A stretch of DNA of 64,000 bases from Yoonia maricola (GTDB lineage: Bacteria; Pseudomonadota; Alphaproteobacteria; Rhodobacterales; Rhodobacteraceae): assembly GCF_002797915.1 (NCBI RefSeq), contig NZ_PGTY01000001.1, positions 186,001 to 250,000 on the forward strand, read 5' to 3'. The notes under the pieces were generated by a model that saw nothing but the letters and a program-made list of their open reading frames with translations, made no database searches and was not told where the DNA came from. This document shows positions 47,477 to 55,650 of this stretch, in pieces. The position numbers were made by a program, and so were the translations under genes. The first letter of the stretch is position 1; every line of letters starts with the position of its first letter.

Positions 47477-48196
47477 ATGGCGAAAACCTCTGCTCAGTCA
47501 TCGGCGTTGCCAAAATTCATTCAGCTTAGCGAAATGTTGATCCGCGAGATTGCTGCAGGCCATCTGGCAGATGGCGCACGGCTGCCGCCAGAACGGGATA
47601 TGGCGGATGATTTGGGGGTCGCGGTTGGCACTTTGCGCAAGGCTTTGGCGGATGTGGAAGCAAAGGGCTTGCTGGACCGCGTGCAGGGATCGGGCAACTA
47701 TGTACGGCACAGGCCTGCAGTGGATTCGGTCTATGCTTTTTTTCGCTTGGAGTTGCTGAAAGGGGGCGGTTTGCCGACCGCAGAGGTCTTATCGGTGGAT
47801 CGCTTGGCCAAGCCTGACGGCTTTGCGCGCTTGGGTGGTGACGCAGAAGGGCATCGGATCAGGCGGGTACGATCTTTGGACGGCATTGTGATCGCGCTAG
47901 AGGAAATCTGGTTGGACGGCGCGTCCCGCGACATTGTTGCACCTCAGGATTTGTCGGATTCGCTTTACCACTTTTACCGGCATGAATTGGGTATCGTGAT
48001 CGCCTCGGTCGAGGATCAGATCGGGGTTGACGTAATGCCCGACTGGACACCGGATGCATTTCACCTCACAGCGGGCCAAACCGCAGGCTACATCGCGCGG
48101 GTCAGCTGGACCGCCGCCAAGGAACCGGCCGAATTTTCGCGCACTTGGTATGACGCCAAACGCGCCAACTACATCTCTCGTATGGGCAAAGGTTAG
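47477..48196 (+). CDS. GntR-family regulator, HutC/UTRA subfamily
   Basis: A 239-residue regulator with an N-terminal winged helix-turn-helix (DGARLPPERDMADDLGVAVG, TLRKALADVEAKGLLDRVQG) and a UTRA effector domain (VLSVDRLAKPDGFARLGGD to RVSWTAAKEPAEFSRTWYD). UTRA domains bind small molecules, commonly sugars or their phosphates. It lies divergent to the monooxygenase operon and seven bases before the Gfo/Idh/MocA gene, so it probably controls both. Start at 47477 behind GGGAGG; eight upstream codons in frame are not used. Confidence 0.9.
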   Translation: MAKTSAQSSALPKFIQLSEMLIREIAAGHLADGARLPPERDMADDLGVAVGTLRKALADVEAKGLLDRVQGSGNYVRHRPAVDSVYAFFRLELLKGGGLPTAEVLSVDRLAKPDGFARLGGDAEGHRIRRVRSLDGIVIALEEIWLDGASRDIVAPQDLSDSLYHFYRHELGIVIASVEDQIGVDVMPDWTPDAFHLTAGQTAGYIARVSWTAAKEPAEFSRTWYDAKRANYISRMGKG

Positions 48197-48202
48197 AACG
48201 AC

Positions 48203-49300
48203 GTGGATACTGTAAACTACGGCCTGATTGGCTGCGGCATGATGGGCCGCGAACATATTCAGAATATCAACCTTTTGCCGCAGGGGCGGGTGTCCGTTGT
48301 CTATGATCCAGTGGCCGAACTGGCAGAAGCGGCGGCGACTTTGGCTGAAGATGCGCATGTGGCCGGATCGTTGGAGGCGTTGTTGGCGTTTGACCAGTTG
48401 GACGCGGTGGTCATTGTCAGCCCCAATTACCTGCATGTCGCCCAGTTGCAGCAGATCGTGGCGACCCGCCCGCTGCCGATCCTGTGTGAAAAACCACTCT
48501 ACACCGATCCGGCTGATGCGGCGGTGCTGGATAAGCTATTTGACGGATACGCGCATCCGGTGTGGGTCGCGATGGAGTATCGCTATATGCCGCCTGTTGC
48601 CGCGTTGATTGCGCAGGCCGAGCAGGCGACCGGAGGCATCAAGATGCTGACGATCCGCGAACATCGCTTTCCGTTTCTGCCCAAGATTGGCGATTGGAAC
48701 CGCTTTAACGCCAAGACGGGTGGCACATTGGTTGAAAAATGCTGCCATTTCTTTGATCTGATGCGGCTGATCCTTGGCGATGAACCGGTGCGCGTCATGG
48801 CCAGTGCAGGCCAGTCGCTGAACCACATCGATGAGCGCTATGACGGGCAGGTGCCTGATATCTGGGACAATGGCTATGTCATTCTGGATTTTGCGAAAGG
48901 TGCGCGCGCGATGCTGGAACTGTGCATGTTCGCGGAAGGCTCAAAATACCAGGAAGAAATCAGCGCCGTCGGCCCAAAGGGCAAGATTGAGGCCTTGGTG
49001 CCGGGACCGGGCCGGTTCTGGCCGAAATTGCTGGGTGATCCGCCGGTGCCGCAGATGATCATCAGTCCGCGTGCGCCGAAGGGGCCTTATGTATCAGAGA
49101 TCCCGGTTGATCCTGCGCTTTTGGATGCGGGTGATCATAATGGGTCGACCTTCTATCAGCATCAGCGGTTCAATGCTGTGGTCCGCGGGCAGGGTGAGGT
49201 TGAAGTGACGTTGACCGATGGGGCGCGAGCGATTGCAATCGGGTTGGCTGCGCAGGAAAGTGCGCGAACCGGGCAGGCCGTGGGGCTTTCGCTGGCCTAG
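48203..49300 (+). CDS. Gfo/Idh/MocA-family oxidoreductase, candidate NAD-dependent sulfoquinovosidase
   Basis: A 365-residue NAD(P)-binding protein: Rossmann motif YGLIGCGMMGREHIQ near residues 6-20, the family signature ILCEKPLYTDPAD near 94-106, and a C-terminal alpha/beta domain with the probable catalytic stretch GGTLVEKCCHFFDLMRLIL. One branch of this family (GH188) cleaves sulfoquinovosyl glycosides by an NAD+-assisted mechanism. Co-location with an SMO-like gene set makes that role attractive, but a sugar dehydrogenase is just as possible on sequence alone. The GTG start lies seven bases after the regulator stop. The end overlaps the CheW gene by four bases. Confidence 0.82.
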   Translation: MDTVNYGLIGCGMMGREHIQNINLLPQGRVSVVYDPVAELAEAAATLAEDAHVAGSLEALLAFDQLDAVVIVSPNYLHVAQLQQIVATRPLPILCEKPLYTDPADAAVLDKLFDGYAHPVWVAMEYRYMPPVAALIAQAEQATGGIKMLTIREHRFPFLPKIGDWNRFNAKTGGTLVEKCCHFFDLMRLILGDEPVRVMASAGQSLNHIDERYDGQVPDIWDNGYVILDFAKGARAMLELCMFAEGSKYQEEISAVGPKGKIEALVPGPGRFWPKLLGDPPVPQMIISPRAPKGPYVSEIPVDPALLDAGDHNGSTFYQHQRFNAVVRGQGEVEVTLTDGARAIAIGLAAQESARTGQAVGLSLA

Positions 49301-50721
49301 AAGAGGCGTTCAGTGCCACCTTCAGTCATATCCGGCAAGCGGCACATGGGCAGTACAGTCGCCTTTGCCCCGGTGCCCAGTTGGACCAGTGGTTTGCTTT
49401 GCTTGGCGGGGTCTTTTGATGGGTTTTCGCACCATTCCGACATTTCAATGCTAACCACGCGGTCAACCAAATAACCCACTTGGTGTCCTGGCCCGCCTGT
49501 CAGCAAAATTTTGGCTTGCGGATTATCGATGGCAGATTGGCCCATGCATTCGGATAGATCAAAAAGCGCAATACTTTCGTCGGACCGCGAGAAATAACCG
49601 CGAAACCCCGGTTTGCTGACGTCCGTGGCGGTCAGCCGATCAGGTTGTTTCACAATGCAATTGACCTGCGAGAGTGGGATCGCGAGTTTTTCAGGTGCCG
49701 CAACAACAAGGTAGCGTTCCTTGGTGATCGTGACGTTCTGGTTTTCCGTCTGGCTGTCTTGGGCGGGGCTGTCTTCGGCAGGGGGCGTGTCTGGTTTTGA
49801 CAGGGTTGCGATTTCTTGCAGGTCTTTTGCGCCGTGAATTGTGGCAAGATCAACTGCATAGACCTGTGAGCCATCGTCACGGATGATGATTTTTGCAATG
49901 AAATTCCGGTCGGCCTGCCAGATAGGCAAGGTTGTTTCCTTGGCCGTGGCCAGAGTGTCTATTTCGTGAATGGCCTCAACCGCGAAGCCAAGGATGAGGT
50001 CGCCGGGAAACCGTAAAGCGACCACTTCGGTCATTTGTGCGGTCACCGGCGTGCCAAGGCCGAGAATGCGAACAGGGCAAAGCACGGGAATGCGCCGTCC
50101 ATGATAGCTGATTTCCCCCAGACAGGGGCCAACCGTAATGGCGGTTCGTTGAATTGTTTGTTTGTGGATGGCGGCATAAACTTCGACCGCGGGGACAGTG
50201 TAGAGGGCGCCGCCAGCCGCAAATGTCAGCATGGGGTCAAGGATGCGCCGTGTCTGATCGGATGTGCTGTGCTGGCGTGCGACCGCATAGATATCGGGCA
50301 GTGCAAAGATGGCGGCCACATCAAGCAGCGATACAAATTGCCCTTCATAGGTGAAGACATCTTGAAAAAGCGGCGGGGCTGTCGCGTTTTGGCCAGCGAT
50401 GCGTTGGATATCGGCTGGTGCAATTGTTGCAATTCCAACGATCTGATCCACGAAAATCGCCAAGATATGTCTGTCATTTTCGAGGATCACGCCAAAGCGC
50501 GATTGAGGATCAGTGGAGGGTAAATGACCGAGCTGCTGCAGATCAAGCACGGGAACCAGTTGCCCGCGCAGTTCGATACCGCCGCATAAAAGGGCAGATT
50601 TCTGTGGCAGTTGCAGTTCCTTATGGACATGAAGTACCTCTGACAGATGTTCTATCGGAACGCCAAGCAAAGTGTCCCCAATTTGCATGATGCCAAATTG
50701 CCGATGCGATGTTTCAGTCAT
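49297..50721 (-). CDS. Chemotaxis scaffold with three CheW domains
   Basis: A 474-residue cytosolic protein with three CheW-like domains, each of about 150 residues: first RQFGIMQIGDTLLGVPIEHL, second PMLTFAAGGALYTVPAVEVY, third ERYLVVAAPEKLAIPLSQVN. CheW normally has one domain of about 150 and couples receptors to CheA. Triple forms are rarer and could bridge several receptors or kinases. It lies eight bases downstream of the soluble receptor gene, so the two are co-transcribed. No CheA or CheY is in the window. Confidence 0.9.
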   Translation of the reverse strand: MTETSHRQFGIMQIGDTLLGVPIEHLSEVLHVHKELQLPQKSALLCGGIELRGQLVPVLDLQQLGHLPSTDPQSRFGVILENDRHILAIFVDQIVGIATIAPADIQRIAGQNATAPPLFQDVFTYEGQFVSLLDVAAIFALPDIYAVARQHSTSDQTRRILDPMLTFAAGGALYTVPAVEVYAAIHKQTIQRTAITVGPCLGEISYHGRRIPVLCPVRILGLGTPVTAQMTEVVALRFPGDLILGFAVEAIHEIDTLATAKETTLPIWQADRNFIAKIIIRDDGSQVYAVDLATIHGAKDLQEIATLSKPDTPPAEDSPAQDSQTENQNVTITKERYLVVAAPEKLAIPLSQVNCIVKQPDRLTATDVSKPGFRGYFSRSDESIALFDLSECMGQSAIDNPQAKILLTGGPGHQVGYLVDRVVSIEMSEWCENPSKDPAKQSKPLVQLGTGAKATVLPMCRLPDMTEGGTERLF

Positions 50722-50729
50722 TGCGCCCG

Positions 50730-53546
50730 CTATTCTTCAATTGCGGCACTGAGTTTGTCGGTGATTTGAACAACTTGCGACATTTTCTGTGTTTGCATGT
50801 CACTTTCGGTGATGATGGCTGAGATTGCGTCGGCGTTTTGGGCCAGTGTCGCGGCCTGTGTGCCAAGGTCGTCAAGCACGGCATTGGCGTTTGTAGTTCC
50901 TGCGGTCAACAAACCGCTGGCTTGTTCGACATGGCGGCTGATCCCGCGCGCGGCTTCGCCATTGCGCTCTGCAAGTTTGCGCACTTCGTCAGCGACGATT
51001 GAAAACCCGATCCCATGCTCGCCTGCGCGTGCAGCTTCAATTGCTGCGTTGAAAGCCAAGAGGTTCGTCTGCACGGCGATTTCGCCCACGACTTCAACAA
51101 TTTCGGCAAGTTCTGATATCTCGCCCGAGGCATTGTTGAGGTTCTGGAGCGTCTTTTCCACTTTGGCTTTGTTTTGCGCGGTCAGGTCTTGTGACGATTT
51201 TGTTGTGACGGACAGATCATCGGCTTCCCGTTTGATCTGTGCCGCTGATCCTGTGCCGCCCTGGATCATCGCCGCGATTTCATCGCTGCTGTCGCGCGCT
51301 TTGTTTTCAAGGGCGATGAGTGCAGAGATTTCAACACCGGATTTGATGACTTTGGTGACTTCACCATCAATGTTACGGACCGGGTGATAATTGGCCGCCA
51401 TATGGACATCGCGGTTAAATCGCGCAATGCGCCGCACACGCCCGGTGTAGCTTTCGCCTTTGCCCAAGTTGAACCAAAGGGTCCGGTATTCTTCAGTCTG
51501 GACGTAGTCGGGCGAGCAGAACATCGAATGATGCTGCCCGACAATCTCTCGCAGCGAATAGCCAAAGGTCTTTAGGAAGGTGTCATTGGCCCGCAGAACA
51601 TTTCCAGCGGTGTCATATTCCACGACAGATTGCAGCGCATTCAAGGCGTCAAGCTTGGAGCGTGTTTCCAGACGGGACAGTTTTTCCGTCGTGATATCGC
51701 TGGCAAACAGAATGACACTGGACACATTCTGCTTGGGGTCAAGGATGGGGCTGTAAGCGCCCAGCAACCAGATGTCTTCATCGTTTTGATTGCGATGTCT
51801 GAACTCGCCCGTTTCGCTTTCGCCGCTGGTCACACGATCCCACATTTTACGGTGATTGTCGCTTTCCTTGGTGTCATTGGCATAAAGTGTACTGACTTTC
51901 TGCCCTTTCACTTCCTGCTCGGTCACACCGAAAGCGGACATGAATTTTTCATTCACATCAATGACTGTACCGTCCGGTTTATATTCAATCATCATCTGGG
52001 TCAGATTGATGGCGCGCATGCGTTCATCCAGTTTCATCTCGCGGATATTGCTGGCGGTGACATCAACGAAAAATAGCGCGAGCTTCCAAAAATTGCCGTT
52101 TGGCGTGAAAAGTGGCACATAGATCGCTTTGATATAGACGGTCTCACCGTCTGTGGTTTGCATTTCGTCGGTTTTTTCGACCCGCGTGCCTTCGTGCATG
52201 CGGTCCCAGAAGTTGCGATAGATGGCGTCTCCTGCCATGCGACCCGAAAACAGGTCTTTCAGGCTCTTGCCGTTCATCTCTTCTGGTTCAATCTTAAAGA
52301 GCTTGCGGAATGTTTTGTTGCCCTTAAGCAGTGCGCCCGCACCGTCAAATTCGGCCCGCCCGATCATATCCTCAGAGGCAGCCAGCATCGCGCGGCTGTC
52401 GATATAGTCTTCGTGTTCTTCAGTAATGTCGTCACCAACTTTGATCACTTTTTCTAGCTGGCCTGCTTCGTTCATGACCGGGATCAGGGTCGTTGCAAGC
52501 CAAACCAGGCTTTGGTCCTTGGCCCGGTGCCTGATGCGCAGGTGCTGTGTGCGCCCATCCGCAAGATCTTCCCATGTCTTCTTGTAAAGGGTGCCTCGCG
52601 CAAACCCTTTGTCACAGAAATCATCGTCATGTTTGCCAATTGCATCATCCGGGTCCTGTCCCAGAATGTCGGCCATTTTCTTATTGATGGCCGAGATATG
52701 GCGATCCTTGTCAAAGGTGCACATTGCCAGGCCATCCCAGAGCGCATTGCTTTGCTCGATCGCTTTTTCAGCGGCATAGGTGCTTTCCGACACATCCATC
52801 AGGCATTGCAAGACCTGGCTTGCCTGCCCGCTGCTATCTTGGATGGGGGTGTAGATGCAGTGAAACCAAACCTCTGTGCCGACCGCTGTCAGATGCTTAT
52901 AACGTCCTTCCACCGTGCGCCCTTGACGCAACTTTTCCCAGAAGTCGAAATATATCTCAGACTCGCAGACCGCCTTGGGCCAGATTTTATCATGATTCTG
53001 GCCGACCAGTTCTTCGCCATAGTCTTCCATCGCGGTCATGGCGCGGTCGTTCAAGCTCAGGATATTGCCATCCAGATCAAAGGTGATCGTGCCAACGGCG
53101 GCATCCATACTGCGAAGAAGGGGCGTTTGTTCGTCCGTATCCGCTGATGTCGCGATCGGTGCAGCTTCGGTCAACTGGATCAGCGCGTGTGTGACCTGAT
53201 CATCCGTGCCGCAAGGCGTTGCGAGAATGTCACCCGAAACCGAAAGGCCCAATGCACCTTCAATCATGCCAGACCAATTGCAATCCATGCCGGATTGCAA
53301 GCTGTCCCAATAGCTATCCGTTTCCCCGCCCCCAGTCATTTCAGCAAATGTCGGCTGGATCGGGTTGCTGATATCGAGGCCAAGCTGCATTTGTGCCGTT
53401 TGATTGGTCGTACATAAGCTGCCGGTTTCGAAATCAAATAGCAGCAAAATTTTAGCGGCCAACAGCCTTTCAGCAACCGGGCCGATGACATGCTCTAACA
53501 GCAATGCAGGCGTATCGGGTTCAATACTCAAGGGTTCTTCTGTCAT
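50730..53546 (-). CDS. Soluble methyl-accepting chemotaxis protein with five PAS domains
   Basis: A 938-residue receptor without transmembrane segments. After an N-terminal domain of about 140 residues ([18 protein letters not shown]) come five PAS domains of about 120 residues each; their cores include [52 protein letters not shown] and [18 protein letters not shown], the last with a following GQHHSMFC. The C-terminal signalling hairpin is intact: [20 protein letters not shown] and [16 protein letters not shown]. It senses an internal cue such as redox, light or a ligand, but cofactors are not obvious. I start at 53546 (MTEEPL); eight codons upstream are in frame. Confidence 0.93.
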   Translation of the reverse strand: MTEEPLSIEPDTPALLLEHVIGPVAERLLAAKILLLFDFETGSLCTTNQTAQMQLGLDISNPIQPTFAEMTGGGETDSYWDSLQSGMDCNWSGMIEGALGLSVSGDILATPCGTDDQVTHALIQLTEAAPIATSADTDEQTPLLRSMDAAVGTITFDLDGNILSLNDRAMTAMEDYGEELVGQNHDKIWPKAVCESEIYFDFWEKLRQGRTVEGRYKHLTAVGTEVWFHCIYTPIQDSSGQASQVLQCLMDVSESTYAAEKAIEQSNALWDGLAMCTFDKDRHISAINKKMADILGQDPDDAIGKHDDDFCDKGFARGTLYKKTWEDLADGRTQHLRIRHRAKDQSLVWLATTLIPVMNEAGQLEKVIKVGDDITEEHEDYIDSRAMLAASEDMIGRAEFDGAGALLKGNKTFRKLFKIEPEEMNGKSLKDLFSGRMAGDAIYRNFWDRMHEGTRVEKTDEMQTTDGETVYIKAIYVPLFTPNGNFWKLALFFVDVTASNIREMKLDERMRAINLTQMMIEYKPDGTVIDVNEKFMSAFGVTEQEVKGQKVSTLYANDTKESDNHRKMWDRVTSGESETGEFRHRNQNDEDIWLLGAYSPILDPKQNVSSVILFASDITTEKLSRLETRSKLDALNALQSVVEYDTAGNVLRANDTFLKTFGYSLREIVGQHHSMFCSPDYVQTEEYRTLWFNLGKGESYTGRVRRIARFNRDVHMAANYHPVRNIDGEVTKVIKSGVEISALIALENKARDSSDEIAAMIQGGTGSAAQIKREADDLSVTTKSSQDLTAQNKAKVEKTLQNLNNASGEISELAEIVEVVGEIAVQTNLLAFNAAIEAARAGEHGIGFSIVADEVRKLAERNGEAARGISRHVEQASGLLTAGTTNANAVLDDLGTQAATLAQNADAISAIITESDMQTQKMSQVVQITDKLSAAIEE

Positions 53547-53717
53547 GACCGATCCTTCGTTTTCGATCACAGCCCTACACCCATACCTTTAAGGATTTCT
53601 TTTCATCGCATTGGCAATCACGCCGATGACAATAAAGCGTCCCGGCACATGCTGGCCTTAGGACTGCATTAACCAAGTCACCCTTAGTGTCACTGACAGC
53701 ACCAAGGGGGACTTTCT

Positions 53718-55304
53718 ATGCATCTGCGAGACTGCGCGCAAAAGAGCCATATTGTTCTGGACCGGCAAGTGAGCATCACCGATGCCGTTGCAATCATTGA
53801 TCATGGGATCAGTATTGAATTGCATCCGGATGCTGTCGCGCGCTGTGTCGCCGCGCACCAGCGGTTGCAGCAGGTGATCGCTGAGGATCGACATGTTTAT
53901 GGGCTGACGACAGGGTTTGGGCCGCTGGCCAACAGGCTGGTCGACACGTCATCGGGCGCGTTGTTACAGCAAAATTTGGTGCATCATTTGGCATCCGGTG
54001 TCGGGCCCGCGCTGGGCTGGCGGGCAGCAAGGGCGATGGTATTTGCGCGGCTGATGTCCATTTTGCAAGGCGCCTCTGGCGCTTCAGAATTGGCAATCAA
54101 TGCACTGATTAAATTGATAAATTCGGAACTCGCACCTGAGGTGCCCAGCCAGGGTACAGTTGGCGCATCAGGTGACCTGACACCGCTGGCGCATATGGTG
54201 CTTTGTTTTCAGGGCCGTGGGGCGTTCTTTGACAAGGCGGGGCGGTTTTATCACAGCCAAAATGGGCTGGATCAGCTGGGTATCGCGCCGCTGGATCTTG
54301 CACAACGTGACGGGCTGGCGCTGGTCAATGGGACCTCAGCCATGACCGGGATTGCGGTGTTGAATGCAGATTTGGCGGGACGTGCGGTGGGTTGGTCCAT
54401 CGCGCTGACCGCCGCCATGGCAGAGGTTCAAAACGCGAGGACCGAAGCCTGGCATCCGGCCTTTGGTACCTTGCGCCCCCACGCCCGGCAGATTGAAACG
54501 GCGGGGCTACTGCGTGCAGCTTTGGTTGGGAGCGAGCGGGTTGAACGCAGGTGCCTGGCAGATCGCATTTTGACCGATGTGCCCCGCCAGACCGAGGAAC
54601 GCGCCGGGCAGGACGCTTATACGCTGCGCTGCGCGCCTCAGGTCATTGGCGCTGTGTGGGATATGCTTGACTGGCATAATCAGGTGGTCACGACTGAGCT
54701 GAACGCCGTAACAGACAATCCAATTTTTCCGCTACCGCATGATGACGGGCCGCTGGTGCTGCATGGTGGCAATTTTATGGGGCAGCATGTCGGTTTGGCA
54801 TCCGACGCTTTGGCCACAGGGGTTTGCGTGCTGGCTGGTTTCGCCGAACGGCAAATGGCCCGGTTGACGGATGAAACGTTGAACCGTGGATTGCCCGCAT
54901 TTTTGCATCAAGGTGTGGGCGGGCTGAATTCCGGGTTGATGGGCGCACAAGTAACCGCAACGGCCTTGGTCGCTGAGATGCGCACGCAGGGTGCGGCATC
55001 GGCCCAGTCGATTTCAACGAACGGTGCCAATCAGGATGTGGTGTCGATGGGGACGATTGCAGCGCGTCATGTGCAACACAAGCTGGATATGCTGATGCGT
55101 GTGCAGGCCATACTCGCACTGAGTATGGCGCAAGCGATAGATATCCGGTCACAAGATCAGACCGGCCTGTCTTTCTCGCCCGTGGCGCTGAAATTACAGG
55201 CCTATGTCAGGGGGATCAGCGCGCCATTGACGCAGGACCGGCCATTGGGGCGGGACATTGAAGCAATCGCCAAAGCGTTTGCTCAGGATGCCCCGCCTTC
55301 ATGA
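53718..55304 (+). CDS. Aromatic amino acid ammonia-lyase, tyrosine-type (TAL)
   Basis: A 528-residue MIO enzyme. The cofactor forms from Ala150-Ser151-Gly152 in GASGDLTPLAHM, and the inner loop has VYGLTTGFGPLANRLV. The substrate-selectivity pair is His90-Leu91 in NLVHHLASGVG, as in Rhodobacter tyrosine ammonia-lyase; histidine ammonia-lyase has Ser-His and phenylalanine lyase Phe-Leu. Other near-identical blocks to Rhodobacter TAL are LNSELAP-like SELAPEVPSQGTVG, ELNAVTDNPIFP and LHGGNFMGQHV. It deaminates tyrosine to p-coumarate. No hut genes are near. It sits between a chemoreceptor and gvpA. Confidence 0.88.
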   Translation: MHLRDCAQKSHIVLDRQVSITDAVAIIDHGISIELHPDAVARCVAAHQRLQQVIAEDRHVYGLTTGFGPLANRLVDTSSGALLQQNLVHHLASGVGPALGWRAARAMVFARLMSILQGASGASELAINALIKLINSELAPEVPSQGTVGASGDLTPLAHMVLCFQGRGAFFDKAGRFYHSQNGLDQLGIAPLDLAQRDGLALVNGTSAMTGIAVLNADLAGRAVGWSIALTAAMAEVQNARTEAWHPAFGTLRPHARQIETAGLLRAALVGSERVERRCLADRILTDVPRQTEERAGQDAYTLRCAPQVIGAVWDMLDWHNQVVTTELNAVTDNPIFPLPHDDGPLVLHGGNFMGQHVGLASDALATGVCVLAGFAERQMARLTDETLNRGLPAFLHQGVGGLNSGLMGAQVTATALVAEMRTQGAASAQSISTNGANQDVVSMGTIAARHVQHKLDMLMRVQAILALSMAQAIDIRSQDQTGLSFSPVALKLQAYVRGISAPLTQDRPLGRDIEAIAKAFAQDAPPS

Positions 55305-55315
55305 CAGCGCACGCT

Positions 55316-55528
55316 TTATGCGGTGGCAGGGTCAACCGTGAGACCAACAGCCTCTGCGTATTTTAGCCAGGTTTCCACTGATGACACGACGGCACGTACC
55401 TCGATTGCGATCAGTTCGATCCCAACCAATGAAATCCTGACGAAGGCGTCAATGACGATGCCCTTGTCCAAGATACGGTCGACGACTTCCGCAATGGATG
55501 CGGATGCAATGTTCTTCTCGATTGCCAT
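55316..55528 (-). CDS. gvpA: Gas vesicle major structural protein
   Basis: A 70-residue protein that polymerises into the gas vesicle wall. [40 protein letters not shown] and [13 protein letters not shown] form the alpha-beta-beta-alpha core of GvpA. Shine-Dalgarno GGAG lies eight bases before the ATG. It is the last gene of the cluster, 122 bases after the repeat protein; a 6-bp hairpin (55558-55563 with 55573-55578) lies in that leader. A separate promoter would explain the high GvpA output needed. Confidence 0.95.
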   Translation of the reverse strand: MAIEKNIASASIAEVVDRILDKGIVIDAFVRISLVGIELIAIEVRAVVSSVETWLKYAEAVGLTVDPATA

Positions 55529-55650
55529 TTATTTTCTCCATGATTGATAGCGCTCTCAGCCTTTTGACGTTCAAGGCTCAATCCTGATTAAATGGCAGTC
55601 GATAATATTGTGTTGATTGCTGCGGTTAGTTGGCAAAAGTTTTAATCGTT

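Noticed and set aside
50730-53546. A photoactive-yellow-protein domain inside the chemoreceptor
   Set aside because: The PAS domains lack a recognisable chromophore-cysteine block of PYP; they look like ordinary receptor PAS domains.
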